Positions 11,000-23,413 of a DNA stretch of 64,000 nt are shown here, one piece after another; position 1 is the stretch's first letter, and every line of letters starts with the position of its first letter. The position numbers and the translations under genes were made by a program. The DNA comes from Arthrinium phaeospermum (Eukaryota > Ascomycota > Sordariomycetes > Amphisphaeriales > Apiosporaceae). The stretch lies in NCBI GenBank assembly GCA_006503535.1, contig QYRS01000015.1, positions 310,001 through 374,000 on the forward strand, read 5' to 3'. The notes beneath the pieces are model-generated. The model saw only the letters and a program-made list of their open reading frames with translations, was not told the origin of the DNA and ran no database searches.

Positions 11000-12367
11000 T
11001 GGTCTATCTTCTCGAACTGGTATGGGAGAGGTTTGCAATACAGTAAGTGAATGGCCTTAACGAGCGTCGTGTAGGGGAAATAAGAAATCAGTCCGAGTGG
11101 TGGATATATTAGATGTACCAGTTAAAAAGAGAAAACTGGCCTGCCAATTATAGGGCGCATCCTTGGAGATGATGTAATTGCTTTCCCCCGTTGCGATCAT
11201 TCTCCTGGTAGGTAACTTGATTAGAGGAATGGAAGACACTCGAGGCCCTTGCGATTCGTTGAATACAGAGTGCTCTTTCTTGGAATCTGCTGCTACAGAG
11301 AGCACGATTAAACAATACCCGATAATAAACCCTACATACCTAACAGACAGAGGCAAGATCAGACAGCTTCGGTATTTTGATTACCTATGTAGCAGGTGTC
11401 TTCCATGGTATTACAGTAGGTAGGTAGGCAGGCAACCTTATGTTAGAGTTCTTTCACAGCAAGCATCCATTCCAGATTGGAATGACCTAACCTATTTCCC
11501 CAGGCTTTGATGCACCACCACCACCACCACCACCACCACCTGCACAAAGATCATTATTCTCCCCAACTTCCAACATTCGATCCAGACTTGCACACATCCT
11601 ACTGATATTCTTGTCTGATCAATTGGCAATATCACTTGGGCCAATTTATTTCTCACTCGTGATACCTGCAGAAACAACAAGAGCCCAGGCCTCCCCGCCT
11701 TTTATTTTTTGCGGAAATCGCCTCAGGTAAGTAAGGTACCTAACCAACCTTATTGATACTCTCTCAACTGTACCTTGTCTGCCTGCTTGCCTCTTACTCA
11801 GAGGGCACAATCACCCCACCATCCATCCATTTGTTACCTACCGCCTCTACCTAGGTATGTAGCCTGCCAGCCATTGTGGAAGGAGGTACTGCTAAAGTCC
11901 GTCTGCCGTCCCTTCGCGCTTTCCCATTGCCTCACTACCGCAACTTCGCATCCAATCATCCCACCTCGCCCGCCACAGGCTGTGATTTTTCTTCACGCTG
12001 CCTCCAGGCTCTCAATAACTTCTCTTTCTTTCTGACCAACCCGCCAGCCGATCTGATTTCTTTCTCCTTCGGTTACTGCCTGTCACAAATCAGAGCAGCC
12101 ACGTCGCGCCACTCTAGATCTCTTCGCGCATGTAGGTTTCTCTCCCCCCACCCCTCCGATGATGGCTTCAATAACCCCCCAGAACCACCCCATCCATCCC
12201 AGCTTCCGCCTTCGAACTTCAGCTAATTCTTAGGCGCTCCTGCCACCACACTACAACAGACAACCGTAAATAAATATCTGTCACGTCACCATCTTGACGT
12301 ACGCGAAACTCTCCGACATTGACGACTAGCCAGACTCCAATCATACACCACATCTCCACCCATCACG
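11000..12367. other. Intergenic, divergent promoters of CMC4 and SUMO
   Basis: Pyrimidine-rich from about 11770 to 12360, as expected for a long 5' UTR of the SUMO gene. Contains a (CAC)n run. No coding sequence recognised. Confidence 0.5.
11513..11540. repeat. (CAC)n trinucleotide repeat
   Basis: About nine perfect CAC units, roughly 830 bp upstream of the SUMO start codon. Confidence 0.9.
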
Positions 12368-12814
12368 ATGTCTGACCACAACGACAACGGTAGCCCTGCT
12401 GGCGAGCGCCCGGACGCCAATGCCGGCGGCGCAGAACACCTCAACATCAAGGTGACCGACAACAACAATGAGGTGTTCTTCAAGATCAAGCGCAGTACCA
12501 AGCTTGAGAAGCTCATGAACGCCTTCTGCGAGCGCCAGGGCAAGAACATGGCATCTGTCCGTTTCCTCTTTGAAGGCCAACGTGTACAGCCCACCGACAC
12601 TCCGGACACGGTATGTTTCTTCCCCTTCACCCCAAATCCTCCAATATTGCGGAAAGTGAGCGCGTTCGATGCGCCAAGCAGCTTGGTTTTCGCTACTCCC
12701 AACACTTTCTGCACGTTGAATATGTGCTGATCCTCCACCTTGTCACAGCTCGAAATGCAAGACAGCGACACCCTCGAAGTGCACCAAGAGCAAGTCGGCG
12801 GCGGCCGCTGCTGA
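12368..12814 (+). CDS. SMT3: SUMO, small ubiquitin-like modifier (Smt3)
   Basis: Conjugated to lysines of target proteins, mainly nuclear. Two exons (12368-12610, 12749-12814) around a 138-bp intron (GTATGT...CAG) give 102 aa. The N-terminus is a flexible polar tail; the beta-grasp fold begins near HLNIKVTDNNNEVFFKIK, with RSTKLEKLMNAFCERQGK and RFLFEGQRV as in all SUMOs. Exon 2 supplies MQDSDTLEVHQEQVGG, the classic end. After the Gly run the protein ends RC, which the SUMO protease (Ulp1) would remove to expose the C-terminal GG. Three consecutive Gly make the exact processing point ambiguous by one residue. Single-copy essential gene in most fungi. Confidence 0.95.
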
Positions 12815-14043
12815 TCTAGCAATCCTCACTAGATCACAAACGACCCATCTTTCGACTTTTACAGCGAATAGTTCTTGAAGAACCGAAACTGCCTTTGCAG
12901 TTGGATTTAGGGGTCTATGTCGTTTGGGGGGTCATCACATGGAGTCATGGAATTTGCCACTTCCGCATAAAAAGGAAGATTTACCAGTTCACACCAAGGG
13001 CGGAAGATGCTTCGCAAACACAATTTCGGTTTGCATTGGGGTTACTGGAGGGAATTCTTGTCTTCAGGGTGTTTAATGATTTTGCTTCTCAGCCAACAGA
13101 ACTCAGTCCATGAATTGACGAAGCCCTGGATGTTTCAATACTCTCTTGCGTGCTAGGCTGTGTTGTGTCGTGAGGGACATGTGGAATGACATCCGGCACT
13201 GAGAGTGTCTCGCCCTCTTCTCTCGTGGTTTCCACTCAAAGCCTAAGGCCTAGACGCCTAGGCCGAAACTTACGTTGTCTGTTGATACAAAATCTGAATC
13301 TCTACCGTGCGATTTTGAAAAGGAGTTGCACTAATAGCCAGAGTTATGTCCACTCTTGCCCACAGCCGTTCTGGCTGAGCCTCAAATGGTTTCACAGGCA
13401 AGGCAGGACGAAGCCGAGTAGGCATCTTTCAGAAGCACCAGATCCCCCTCCAGGTATGTATTAATACTACTACTACTGCTGCTGCAACGGTCTGAAAACA
13501 TCGTAGGACCTGGAGTGATGAAAATGCAAATGCCAATCTCGCGCGCGATGCAATATTAAAAATCAAGAACACCGCCCCCTTAACCCAACCAGCCGACCAG
13601 ATTAACTCCTCCCCCCAAAATCAACTAGCAAGTCTTTCTGTCATACAGCTGGCACATGTCCGTACATCGACACGGGCTCGTGTAGATGATGAAGATGACA
13701 GATAGACTGGCTCGCAAAAGCAGACGCTCGCATAAATGCATAAAATGACGACTTCGTCAATTCGGATCGTATCTTCATTTCCGCGTATTCCTTGCAGGCA
13801 GGTAGAACGAAGAGCTTGGGCAAAGTCTTGCTACCTCATCTACAACGTAGATGTTGTTTCGTTTCGCTCACTTGAGCTTTCTTGGCCCCCTCTTGCCCTC
13901 TTCGCACACAGAAGCATAACCAGAGCTTCGTAAACATATAATGTTACTCGCTGTATTGAATCGAGACTAAATCGAGCCAGAAACACAGCAGGTTCTGCCC
14001 ATAGGCACTATCTTTCCGACCATCAGTCTCCCTTTCTCTCCTC
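12815..14043. other. Intergenic, convergent 3' region of SUMO and LIM gene
   Basis: 1.2 kb between two stop codons. Nothing with coding character on either strand; a short (TAC/TGC)n stretch occurs near 13462-13485. Confidence 0.5.
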
Positions 14044-16804
14044 TCAGGCTTTCAGCTCCCGCATGCGGCAAATCTTGCACAAGATGCGATCGCCCGCGGG
14101 GAAAATCTGCCCATCATCAAAGCCGCCACCGCAAGTGGCGCAGCGGAAGCACTCGTCGTGCCACTCGCCGCCGAGGGCCTGGACGTACTGGCCGATGACG
14201 GCCACCTTACAACGCTTGCATTTGGGGGCGCGGCGCTCGGTGCGCTTGGTTTGGCAGTTGATGCACCAGGCGTACCCGTCTTTCTCGATGTGGGTCATGC
14301 CGTGCTCGAAGGGGTCGCCACACTCGGCGCAGAAGAAGTGGCCGTAATGCCAGTGGGCACCCAGAGCCACAATGTGTTCGCCCAGGATGGGCGTCTTGCA
14401 ATGACGGCATCGCGGCGCGAACAGCTCGTGCCAGTCCAGATGGCAGTAGAAACGCAGGCGGTGGTCGCCATCTTCAGCCATGGTCTGGCCAGGCTCCTCG
14501 GCCAGCACCTCGCCGGCCGCGCGACGCGCAATGCGATCCAGCCGGGCAGCGCGGAACTCATCGGGCTCGGGTGAGATCTCGAGGGCTTCTAGTCCGGTGC
14601 CGCAGGCATAGCAGGAGAAGCACTGCGGATGGAAGCGCTCTCTTCCACCGTGGAGCGCTACAAAGCGACCCTCGATGGGGAACCTGCATTCGTGGCAGAC
14701 GGCTGTTGCTCGGTTCGAGACAGCCCCAGGGGCCGGCGACCAGTGACTTCGTCCAGCATTGCGAACCTTTGATGGTGTAGGCAGGGGTCTCGCTGAAGGT
14801 CTGGCGTTGGAACCACCCGAGGATGGCTTGTTATCGTCAGGCGTAACGATGATCGGCACACTAGGAGTGCGGTCATCCTCAGTAGATATGTTAATAGTGG
14901 GCAGGGTCGGGCTGTCGTCAGGAGTGACGAGTATAGGCATATTGACTGGGGGTGACGCGCTGGGCTCGGGGCCGCCTATCGAAATACTTGGGATGGAGGG
15001 GTAGCTAGAAGTTGACTGTCGGGATGTGGATGAAGGTGTTGACGCGGGAACAGCAGGCGGCGTAAACGAGAGAGAAGGGACGGGCGGCAAGGGGGAGGCC
15101 TTTTGCTGGCTTTTCTGGGTCTCGGGCTGGTGGTAGTCTTTCTGACTTTCGCCTTGGCCTGCTGGCTCTTGTCGGGGCCCGACAGTGAAGCGGCTGGGCT
15201 CTTTGCGCTCTGGTTTGTGATCAGCAGCCGCCTCCTCGGGGGCCTTCCAGTTGCTATCAAAGCTTACGATGGGGCGTCCAGGCCTGTCACTGACAGCGGA
15301 CGGTGTGGGCAATTTCGCGCTCCGGTCTCCAAGCCTGAAGCTCGTGGCCTGACGTATGTCATCACTGCGGATCTCCATGCCGTTCTTCTTTGGTATCGTG
15401 TCGCTCTGGCGTGGGCCTGCGGGCTTTTGTGTGTTGACCGTGTAGTTGGGGTTGCGGGTTTGAGTTGGCGGGTTTCTGTAGATTTCCACCTTCTGGAGGG
15501 CCTTGGTAGGGGATGCATTGACGGGGGAGGAGCTCCTGGCGTCAGACTCAGGGGAACTAGGCCCGGAGCTGGTATGAACCTTGTTTAGAGGGTTGCGCAA
15601 TGCCAGTCTGAGCGGCAAGCTGCCCCTGGGGACTTTGTCGGCTTGCCGGGTGCTGGATGGTGCCGCTTTGGGCGTGTTGCCTTTGGTCGAATCTCCCTCG
15701 GGCTCCTCCCAGATCTGATCGCCAGAGAAGGGCTTTTCAATTTCGCCGGTGATATTGCGCTTCATGCTGCTGCGTCGTCGGCCTCCAGACGCAGTCCGTT
15801 TGCCGCCTAGATTGCCATAGCCCTTTGATTTGTCGGAGTCGCCAGAGCTTCTTCGCTGACCCTCCAGACTAGGACGACTGCTGTCCAGCGAGGGTCTTCC
15901 GTCGCTGCCTGACCCCGACGACGAACTGCCGGAGCCCGAACGTGATCCATCCCGTGCAAGTCCTGAGGGCCTAATATCACTCCCATACCGTCCGACGCTA
16001 GCAGTGCGAGCATGGGCGTAGCTGTCCTTTCGCATGTGTGGCTTGTAGTGATATGGCGTTCCAGGCTCGGGAGGCTTTATGCCATGCTGGTGCTGCCAGA
16101 CGAGCTCAGCGGCTTCATCGAGGGCAGCGTTGTAGAGCCGGAATTCCGCCTCGTTCTGCGGGCTCTCGTTTCCAGAACCCTCTTCTGATTTTGGTGTGTT
16201 TCCTGAACGGCCTCGGTCTTGCAGATCCATGTCTTCCATAGCGGTACGTAGCGAATAGGCTTCCTCCTTCTCCATCCAGCGACTTCCTCGCTCCATATAG
16301 GTTGCGCTGGGTACAACCTCGTTGGGTTTCAGTGGTGTGGCTGATGTGGGCTTTTCCGGGTAGTAGTCGCGGCCGCCAGTGACGGTAGAGTATCGTGAAC
16401 TGACGCTCGGCGCAACACTGGGGCGATTACTCCGCGCCTTTCCGGCAATTGATGGTGCTGCTTGAGGAGCAGCGGCTGCAGGTACTTCCGGGAAGTATGA
16501 CGAGGTAGGGCGACCTGCGGTGAAACGACCTGATTCTCGGCGGGGGACGGCGCTTGAGGCGGCTGGTTGTGGTGAACCTGTCCCCGGGCGGTTGACGCGG
16601 TTCTCTCGCAGGCTCGCAAGGTATGCCGCTGTTTGTAGAGAGCGAGGGACCAGGTTAGCAATGCTCCAAAGACGCAACCAGTCAGTGGAGGTTCTTGCGA
16701 AGAAGCAAGCACATACCAAATTGCTTACTGTCCATATAGGCGGGGGACGGATTGGGTGGCGAGATCTTGCCCGAGCCCTCCTTGGACTTGCCTCGGAGCA
16801 GCAT
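14044..16804 (-). CDS. Three-LIM-domain cytoskeletal/polarity protein (paxillin-like)
   Basis: 890 aa from two exons (16804-16717 and 16628-14044; 88-bp intron, GTATGT...CAG). Exon 1 encodes MLLRGKSKEGSGKISPPNPSPAYMD, and residues 30-670 are Ser/Pro/Arg rich and probably disordered. The C-terminal 217 residues hold three LIM domains: LIM1 (CHEC...HPQCFSCYAC...FYCHLD, ~674-764), LIM2 (CRHC...HFFCAEC...CINC, ~770-821) and LIM3 (CKRC...HDECFRCATC...CKIC, ~833-883). The Zn ligands I can place are present. LIM1 is unusual in having about 52 residues between its two zinc modules, against some 16-21 normally. Fungal relatives localise to sites of polarised growth and septa, working with Rho GTPases; that role is inferred from family knowledge. 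Confidence 0.85.
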
Positions 16805-19119
16805 GCTGGCGGAATCTTATGTTGACCGCAAATCAATAGTAAAGAGGGTAAACACGTGTGGTTTGAAGGAAGCCAGAGAGTTCCGAACACAAGTAAGATG
16901 AGGTTGACTGATGATCAGACAGGTCGGCGGACGGACGATCTAAGCATGCATTCTAACTTTAACGTGTTTGCAACAACGGGAGAGGCAGAAGAGGTGTTTA
17001 CTGGCAAACCACTCGAAGTGGTTGCCAGGGAGCGAGGGGGCGTGAATGTGAGTCAAAGGGGCCAGCCAGGGTCCGGTAGCAATGCATAAACGGTGATGAT
17101 ATGATTGTGTTGTTATCGCGTAGGGTCGAGAATATGGAGATTTGGTGAGAGTATGTGAGTTATGCTATTTATTATTATGAACCAGGGATCCGTCGCCATA
17201 GGGAGGGGGGTGGGTGGTGAACGGTGCGTGCAAACGAGTGAATGGCAACAAGATGGAGGAGAGCAAAAAGAAACAGTCATGCATCCATGCCAATAACCGA
17301 ATGAATCCATCATAATGCCCAATAGTTGCAAGTCGAGGCTAGCCAGGGGTGCCTCCTCAGTCCTCCTGCCTCCTCCCCATATGTTATTTTCCCTCGTCTC
17401 CGAAAAAAAAGAACGGCGAACGTTGCCTAGGGCGACCAATGTGCTGTCGCTTTTCCTTGGCAGCGGCCGGGGGTTGGTTAACCTCAGGTACCCGAGCGCT
17501 GGATCGCTTGGGGGGAGGGGGGGGTCTCGGGGGTGCTGCAGCAGCTGGAGCTTCTTTGAGCTTCTGGAGCTACCTGACATGCACGCTTCTGGCACGCTTG
17601 CCCAGTCAGAAATGCACCCTGCTGCCCTCCGTCCAGTCCAAGACACACCACCGTCTTGTGTCACCAATGTTGTTACACCACATCATCGTCCTGACAACTG
17701 GTTTCCTGACTTCACCTTGCATCACACGACGTTTCACTGTACCGCCGAATTGTTCGCTCGCGCCTCCTCCAACAGCGTCGGCTATTGCATTCCATTCCAC
17801 AGCGGCTGTGAGCTTGAAGCTATTGGCGAGGTGCATCAGGTGGCGGGCAACACTTTTCTAGGAATTGCACCATCCAAAGTCAATTCTACTGGCTTCCGAG
17901 GTTTCTGCTTTCGTGGTTCATTCCCCATCCTCTCCGCCTCTCTACATGCAAATATGCCAATATCCAGAAAGTCGACAACCCGACTGGCACCCGAGGTTCG
18001 TTCTGCGAGGATAGTTGTAGTACATACATAATGCAATGCTTCTCCGTACTTCCATGCTCCTTTCATATTTGATGTCTTTTTCCACCCTTGGGCACCTTGC
18101 TCTCCGGCGGTGTCAGTCTTCGAGGGTGTGTATCAATTCACGGACTCCACATTGGTATTCACAGAGCGGTCAAACAGCGCTACCAGCCACCTGAACCAGA
18201 CTTGTTAATTAATTGCTCACGATCGACCCCACGAACGATATGATGGGTATTGCAGCTTTCTCCATCCAGTCTGATGTGGTCCTACGAGTCTACGTCCTGG
18301 TGGCTGTTGCCCCCTTTTATATATATCAAGTTCAGAAGGCGACTATCTCGAAAATCAGCTGTTGCAACTTCTTGCCTTACTTATTTACAGGGAACAAGGA
18401 GCACAACGTCGCCGGGTTGCCGCTAAGCGTATGGCGCTTTCATGACCCGAAGCTACCATGCCCACTACGTCCGTAGTAGGTTATTTTCACCGTCCCAGCT
18501 GCAGCCTTGCAGCTGCGCAATCCACAATCTCGGCCGCTATCTTGCTTCCAAGACCAGCTTGGCAGGCTTTGCCTTGGCAGGGTGGCAGATGTTCAACGTT
18601 TGCTTGCTAGAAGAGGCAACCATAGCCCTTCCTGGTGCCTTGCTTATCTTTCCCCCCTCGCATCTCAGATTATGCACAGCATGACGATCTGGTCTTCAGC
18701 ATCGCCGAGATGTGTGTGATCCTCTGCCGATTGTTCGCTGATGAGGAAACAGGGCCGGCTTGCGGAGTCCCAACCGCTACAGACAGTTCCACATATCGCG
18801 GCTAGGTGTTCCAAAGAGCCCTGGAGCCCTGGCAAGAATATACTCTTTTGATCCGTCGGCCCTCTTCCGTCGCTTCCAAGGCCCCACGGAAGGGGGGGGC
18901 ACGCCTTGCCTTTTGCCGGGCTTTAATATCTGATCCACTCCAGCGGCGAGCAAATCCCGCCTATTTGTCATTGATTGATATGTCCTAATATGTAGTCGTG
19001 AAGTCCGATACAGAAATTTTCATGGTTCGTGATGCGGTTCCAGGCAACTCCAGGTGTTCTTGTTCTTTTCGATATCCTTGCCGCCGGAGGAGTACCTATA
19101 GCAGCAACTTTAACGTGAC
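16805..19119. other. Intergenic, divergent promoters of LIM and MFS genes
   Basis: 2.3 kb without a recognisable gene. A 238-codon open frame at 17315-18031 has no protein-like features and is read as chance. A G-rich run occurs near 17509-17535. Confidence 0.45.
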
Positions 19120-21137
19120 ATGGCGTCTATACAACCAACCGAAATGCAGGAGACGGCCCAGCCAGAAAAACCAGCCCATGGTGGTTTGGACGGTGCCGCG
19201 CTCGCCAATCAGATCTCTGCACCCCCGCCAGCGGCTGGCAATGAAGACTTCAAAGAGGGTGGTTATGGCTGGTAAGTCACCAAGAAGCCTCGTCCATGTG
19301 TGCTTTTAGGGCCGACGATAAGGATGTACCTATTCGCTGTGAGACGGACAGTAGCTGATTGCAGACTGTTGTTTGGTGGTGCAGGGTTATAGTGTTGACT
19401 GTAGGCATACTAAATATGCATACTTGGGGCTTGAACTCTGTAAGTTGGTTACGTCTGATTGGCGAAGCTCCTCGGCATTAGTATATGCCTTACGTCTTGA
19501 CAGTATACTTACATGTATTTAGACTTATAGTGTTTTCCTCGCGTACTACCTCAACTCGGCAGATCCCAACTTTAGTAACGCAAGCCCAATTATCTATGCA
19601 TTCATCGGTGGCCTTTCCATTTCGATCGGTATGTTGTGTTGTCCATTACGAATTGCCAATGTGCAAATACTAGGGAGTGTGTCATGTCTGATCTGTTTTC
19701 TCTAGCGCTGCTGTTGTCGCCTCTCGCAACCACCCTCGTGGGCTGGAAGCCTATGGGAACCAACAAGACCATCTTTGTCGGTGCCATTCTCGAGACGTAA
19801 GGGTACTCACAGCCGCCTCCTGACGATCGTCGCTAACGATGCGTGTGGCCAGTGCTAGTTATATCGGTGCATCTTTCACTACCAAGATATGGCATCTAGT
19901 CTTGAGCCAAGGTATTGCGTTCGGGGCAGGGTAAGTGATTTGATCTCCTGCGTCATGCCTGAGAATATGCACATAGCTAATAGAAGCACACAGCATGGGA
20001 CTAATCTTCACCACTGCCATACCCGTGACGGCCCAATGGTTCAATAAGCGGCGCTCGTTGGCGAATGCCCTCGCCGCCTCCGGGTCCGGGTTCGGCGGGT
20101 TGACGTACTCCTTGGCGGCCAATGCTATGATCGCCAAGATCGGCCTGCCCTGGACCTTCAGAGTCCTGGCCATTGTATGCTTCGTCGTCAACAGTCTCGG
20201 CGCCCTCGTGATCCGGGATCGGAACAAGGCGGTTGGCGCGGTCCACGTCGCCCTAAACTTCAAGCTCCTGAAGAGGCCGTCGTTCCTCTTGTTCCAGGGG
20301 TGGCTGGTCTTCTCCATCATCCCGTACATTGGCCTGGTGTTCAGCATAGTGGACTACTCCCGCCGGATGGGGTTGACCGCTTCCCAAGCATCTCTCGTAG
20401 GAGCCATGTTCAACCGTGAGTGAGATTGACACCCCCTTTTTCGGCCTGCTCATGAGCTAACGATACCAAAGTGGCCCAGGGCATTGGAAGACCTCTCGTA
20501 GGCCTATCAAGTGATATCTTCGGCCGCATTAATGCTTGCACCTTCGCCACAGCTCTTTGCGGGCTTTATTGCCTGTTCATCTGGATCTTCGCTGCCAAAT
20601 CGCTTGCCGCCTGCATAGTCTTCGCCCTGCTCTCGGGTACGGTCGCGGGGACCTTATGGGCGGTCGTTGCACCGGTCTGTGCCGAAGTCGTAGGGCTGCA
20701 GTTGATTCCTTCCGGTAAGGCCGACACATTCCACTGGACTCTTTCCCCCCCGGTACCAAACACCCAGCTGACATGACGATTAATTACCAGCACTGTCGAT
20801 TTCCTGGCTCGTCCTGGTAATCCCCTCCACCTTCGCCGAGGTGATCGCGCTCGGCTTGAGGAGACCCGGGCCGCAGGGCTACGTCCATGTTCAAGTTTTC
20901 ATCGGCGTCATGTATATCGGTGCCGCCCTCTTCTGCTGGCTCCTGCGGGCGTGGAAGGTGCAAGAACTGCGCAAACCCCATTTGAACAAAGGGGAGGGAG
21001 AGAGGGAGAATGCGGCACTGAGCGACGACGTTGTGCAACCACGGAATTCCGATTCCAACGACTCTTCCGACCTGAGGCCCGAACCCCCGCGCCATATCGG
21101 GTATTTTCGGGCCTTATTCGTCTTTGAGAAGGTGTAG
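19120..21137 (+). CDS. MFS transporter, monocarboxylate-porter (MCT/MCH) type
   Basis: 497 aa from eight exons (19120-19271, 19385-19439, 19523-19628, 19706-19796, 19853-19930, 19994-20415, 20472-20714, 20791-21137); every junction is GT-AG and in phase. A polar N-terminal tail leads into GGYGWWVIVLTVGILNMHTWGLNSTYSVF, the first membrane span with the conserved D/E-G-G-x-G-W motif of MCT-like fungal transporters. Some 12 hydrophobic spans follow, with the QWFNKRRSLANALAASGSGFGG loop after span 4 and a central break before the second half (GRPLVGLSSDIFGR). The C-terminus is polar and acidic. Relatives export or import monocarboxylates, riboflavin or secondary metabolites; the substrate cannot be told. 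It converges on the P450 gene 330 bp away. Confidence 0.88.
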
Positions 21138-21467
21138 GAACCTTCTTGGAGAACGTATATATCTTCAGGGATATCGCATTCATAGATTGATGAACATTTG
21201 TATATATAGATATAGACCCTTGCAGATTTGCCTGGGTTGGGCCATGTTCCAGTGTTCCCCTATTAGGGGGTTGGACAAGACGACCAGCTGCATCTTGGGA
21301 CCAGCACATTCTCCTCATACTCGGAGGGCAGAAAACTTAATGTTATTATATAGTAGCTGGTGTGGACATAGAACGACTATAACGAACGATGATGAGCTTG
21401 GGTCAACTCACCAGGTCCCACCAGCAGCCACCCGCTAATCTCACCTCCTTTTATTTAATAAAAGCAG
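21138..21467. other. Intergenic, shared 3' region of MFS and P450 genes
   Basis: 330 bp between convergent stops. Contains an A+T-rich patch near 21160-21220; nothing else seen. Confidence 0.5.
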
Positions 21468-23413
21468 TTACATCCGCCGCTCCTGAACTCGCACATTAAA
21501 ATCTCGCGGCTTAATGAAGCCGAAGTTCTCGGTCGTCCACCCGCCCGCGGGGTCTGCACATTGTCCGGACAGGGCAAAGTCAAAGTCCCGGACCAGACGC
21601 GGGATCAACTTGGAGATTTCGAGTTGGGAGACGTGGCGCCCTATGCACGTACGCGTGCCCATGCCGAACTGAGAGAAGAGGAGTTGCATCAGTAGGGAGG
21701 GACCCTGGGGTACACACAGGAGAGACAATCAACAAGATGTATGGGGTCGTGACTTACCGGCATCCAATGCCGCGTCATCAGAGCGAGCTTCTCAGAGTCG
21801 TCGGTAAGCCATCGCTCGGGTACGAATGAGTCGGCATCTTGGCCGAAAAAGGCCGGGTCGCGATGCTCGACCGAGGGATGTATGCCCACTATCGACTGGA
21901 TTTGACAATCATATGGACTAAGTCAGTGATGGAACCCGAAAAGAGTAATGTTTGTCTTCTTCTTTGTAGCCGATCATGACGAAATGGCTTGCTTACCCCT
22001 TCGGGGAAGAAAGTGCCGGCCAGTGTGATACCACCATGGGGCACCACCCGTTCCAACACCATACCAGTGACTCCATGCAGCCTCAAGCTTTCCTTGATCA
22101 CCGCCTGTAGATACGGCATTTTCTCCTGGGTGGCTTTGAAACTGATATGGCAGCCACCATCCCCGCCGTCGCTGGACCGCTGTTGCTGCGGCGGTGAGGA
22201 GGAGACGTAGTCGTCTACCTCTTGCCGGAGCTTAAGAAGGACGCTGGGGTTCCGGAGCAGCTCGTATAAGGTGGCCGAGAGGCTTATACCAGTGGTGTCA
22301 CTCCCGGCGAAGACGTTGGCAAGCGTGCCGGTGAGTATGTGGGCCGGAGTGAAAGCCTCGGGGTTCGCTTCGTGCTTGGCGAAGAACTTGGTCAGGAAAT
22401 CAGGGGCACCGATTGCCAATCCCTCTTCCCCTTCTTGAGTTTCGTTTTCGTCACTGCTGTTGAGGCTGAGGCGTTGCGTCTTCTTACTCCTTTCACTCTG
22501 CTGCTTCACTTGCTGTGCAGAGGTCGCCGACTTGTATTCCTTTACCGAGGCAGCGGCCCAGTTGATAACGTACTGTCTCCCGTCCACGGCCCTGCCCTTG
22601 AGCCACTTCTTCGCAGCGAAGAAGTACGGGTGCACCCAAGGGTAGACCCCCGCAAGCGAGGCGTACGTAACCCCGCTCTCAATGGCCTCCATGACTCCCC
22701 CGACATCTTCGCCGCGGTCCAGAAACCCAATCCGCTTCGAGTAGGTAATGAGGCCGATGACGTCGAAGGCGTAGCACTGGAGCCAGTGACCCATATTGAT
22801 AACCACCGCCCCTTCGTTTCCGGCGGCGGCGAACTCGCGCAGCCGCACGCTGAACAGATCGGCGCAGGCGTCCACGGCGGGCTCGTACCCCACGAGCGCG
22901 GACAGGGCGTAGGCGCCCTGGAACAGCCGGCGGTTGCGGGCGTGCCGGGCGACGTCGAGCTCGGCGAAAAGGGGCGGGTACCGCGGGGTCTTGCCGATCG
23001 GGTCGCCCCACGTCGAGTACCAGTCCGACTTGGCCAGGTTCTGCCGGCCCAGGCCGTAGAGCATGCGGCCGGCGTCCGGGTGACTGATGCTGAAGCGGTT
23101 GGGGCCGTATCGGACGACGGGACCTTTCGCGGGGTATCGTCAGCCAGAATATCCACTACCGAGGGACGGAGTTCGACCCGGTCCGAAACGTACCGTGTCT
23201 CCTATGGAGGGCTAGAAGATCGCGTTCTAAGCGCTTCGTGCTGGTTCGCCAGAGGAACCAGAGGTTCGTAAAGCGGGCTAGGAACGGGCCGGGCACCGCT
23301 CTGGTACGAGAGAAGACATGGCGGAGGATAGACCACAGCACTACAAATGCCGTGCCGGCACCCAGAAACACCGCAATGCTCTTGACTTCTAGTTTAGGCG
23401 GGGAGTTCAGCAT
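21468..23413 (-). CDS. Cytochrome P450 monooxygenase (microsomal)
   Basis: 561 aa from four exons (23413-23194, 23123-21997, 21895-21758, 21668-21468). An N-terminal membrane anchor (~residues 12-30, VAVFLGAGTAFVVLW-like) is followed by the Pro-rich hinge PGPFLARFTNLW. Core motifs are present: I-helix AGSDTT, K-helix ESLR, PERW, and the haem loop FGMGTRTCIG with Cys503 as the axial ligand. This haem loop and overall layout resemble the pisatin-demethylase/benzoate-hydroxylase group of fungal P450s. A Ser/Gln/Glu-rich insertion (KSATSAQQVKQQSERSKK...) lies in the middle. Start is ATG 23413; an in-frame TTG two codons upstream is not used. The convergent MFS neighbour suggests joint metabolism and export or detoxification, which is inference. 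Confidence 0.9.

Noticed and set aside
17315..18031. 238-codon open frame on the + strand
   Set aside because: No protein-like hydrophobic pattern or motif; overlapped by other open frames of the same quality.
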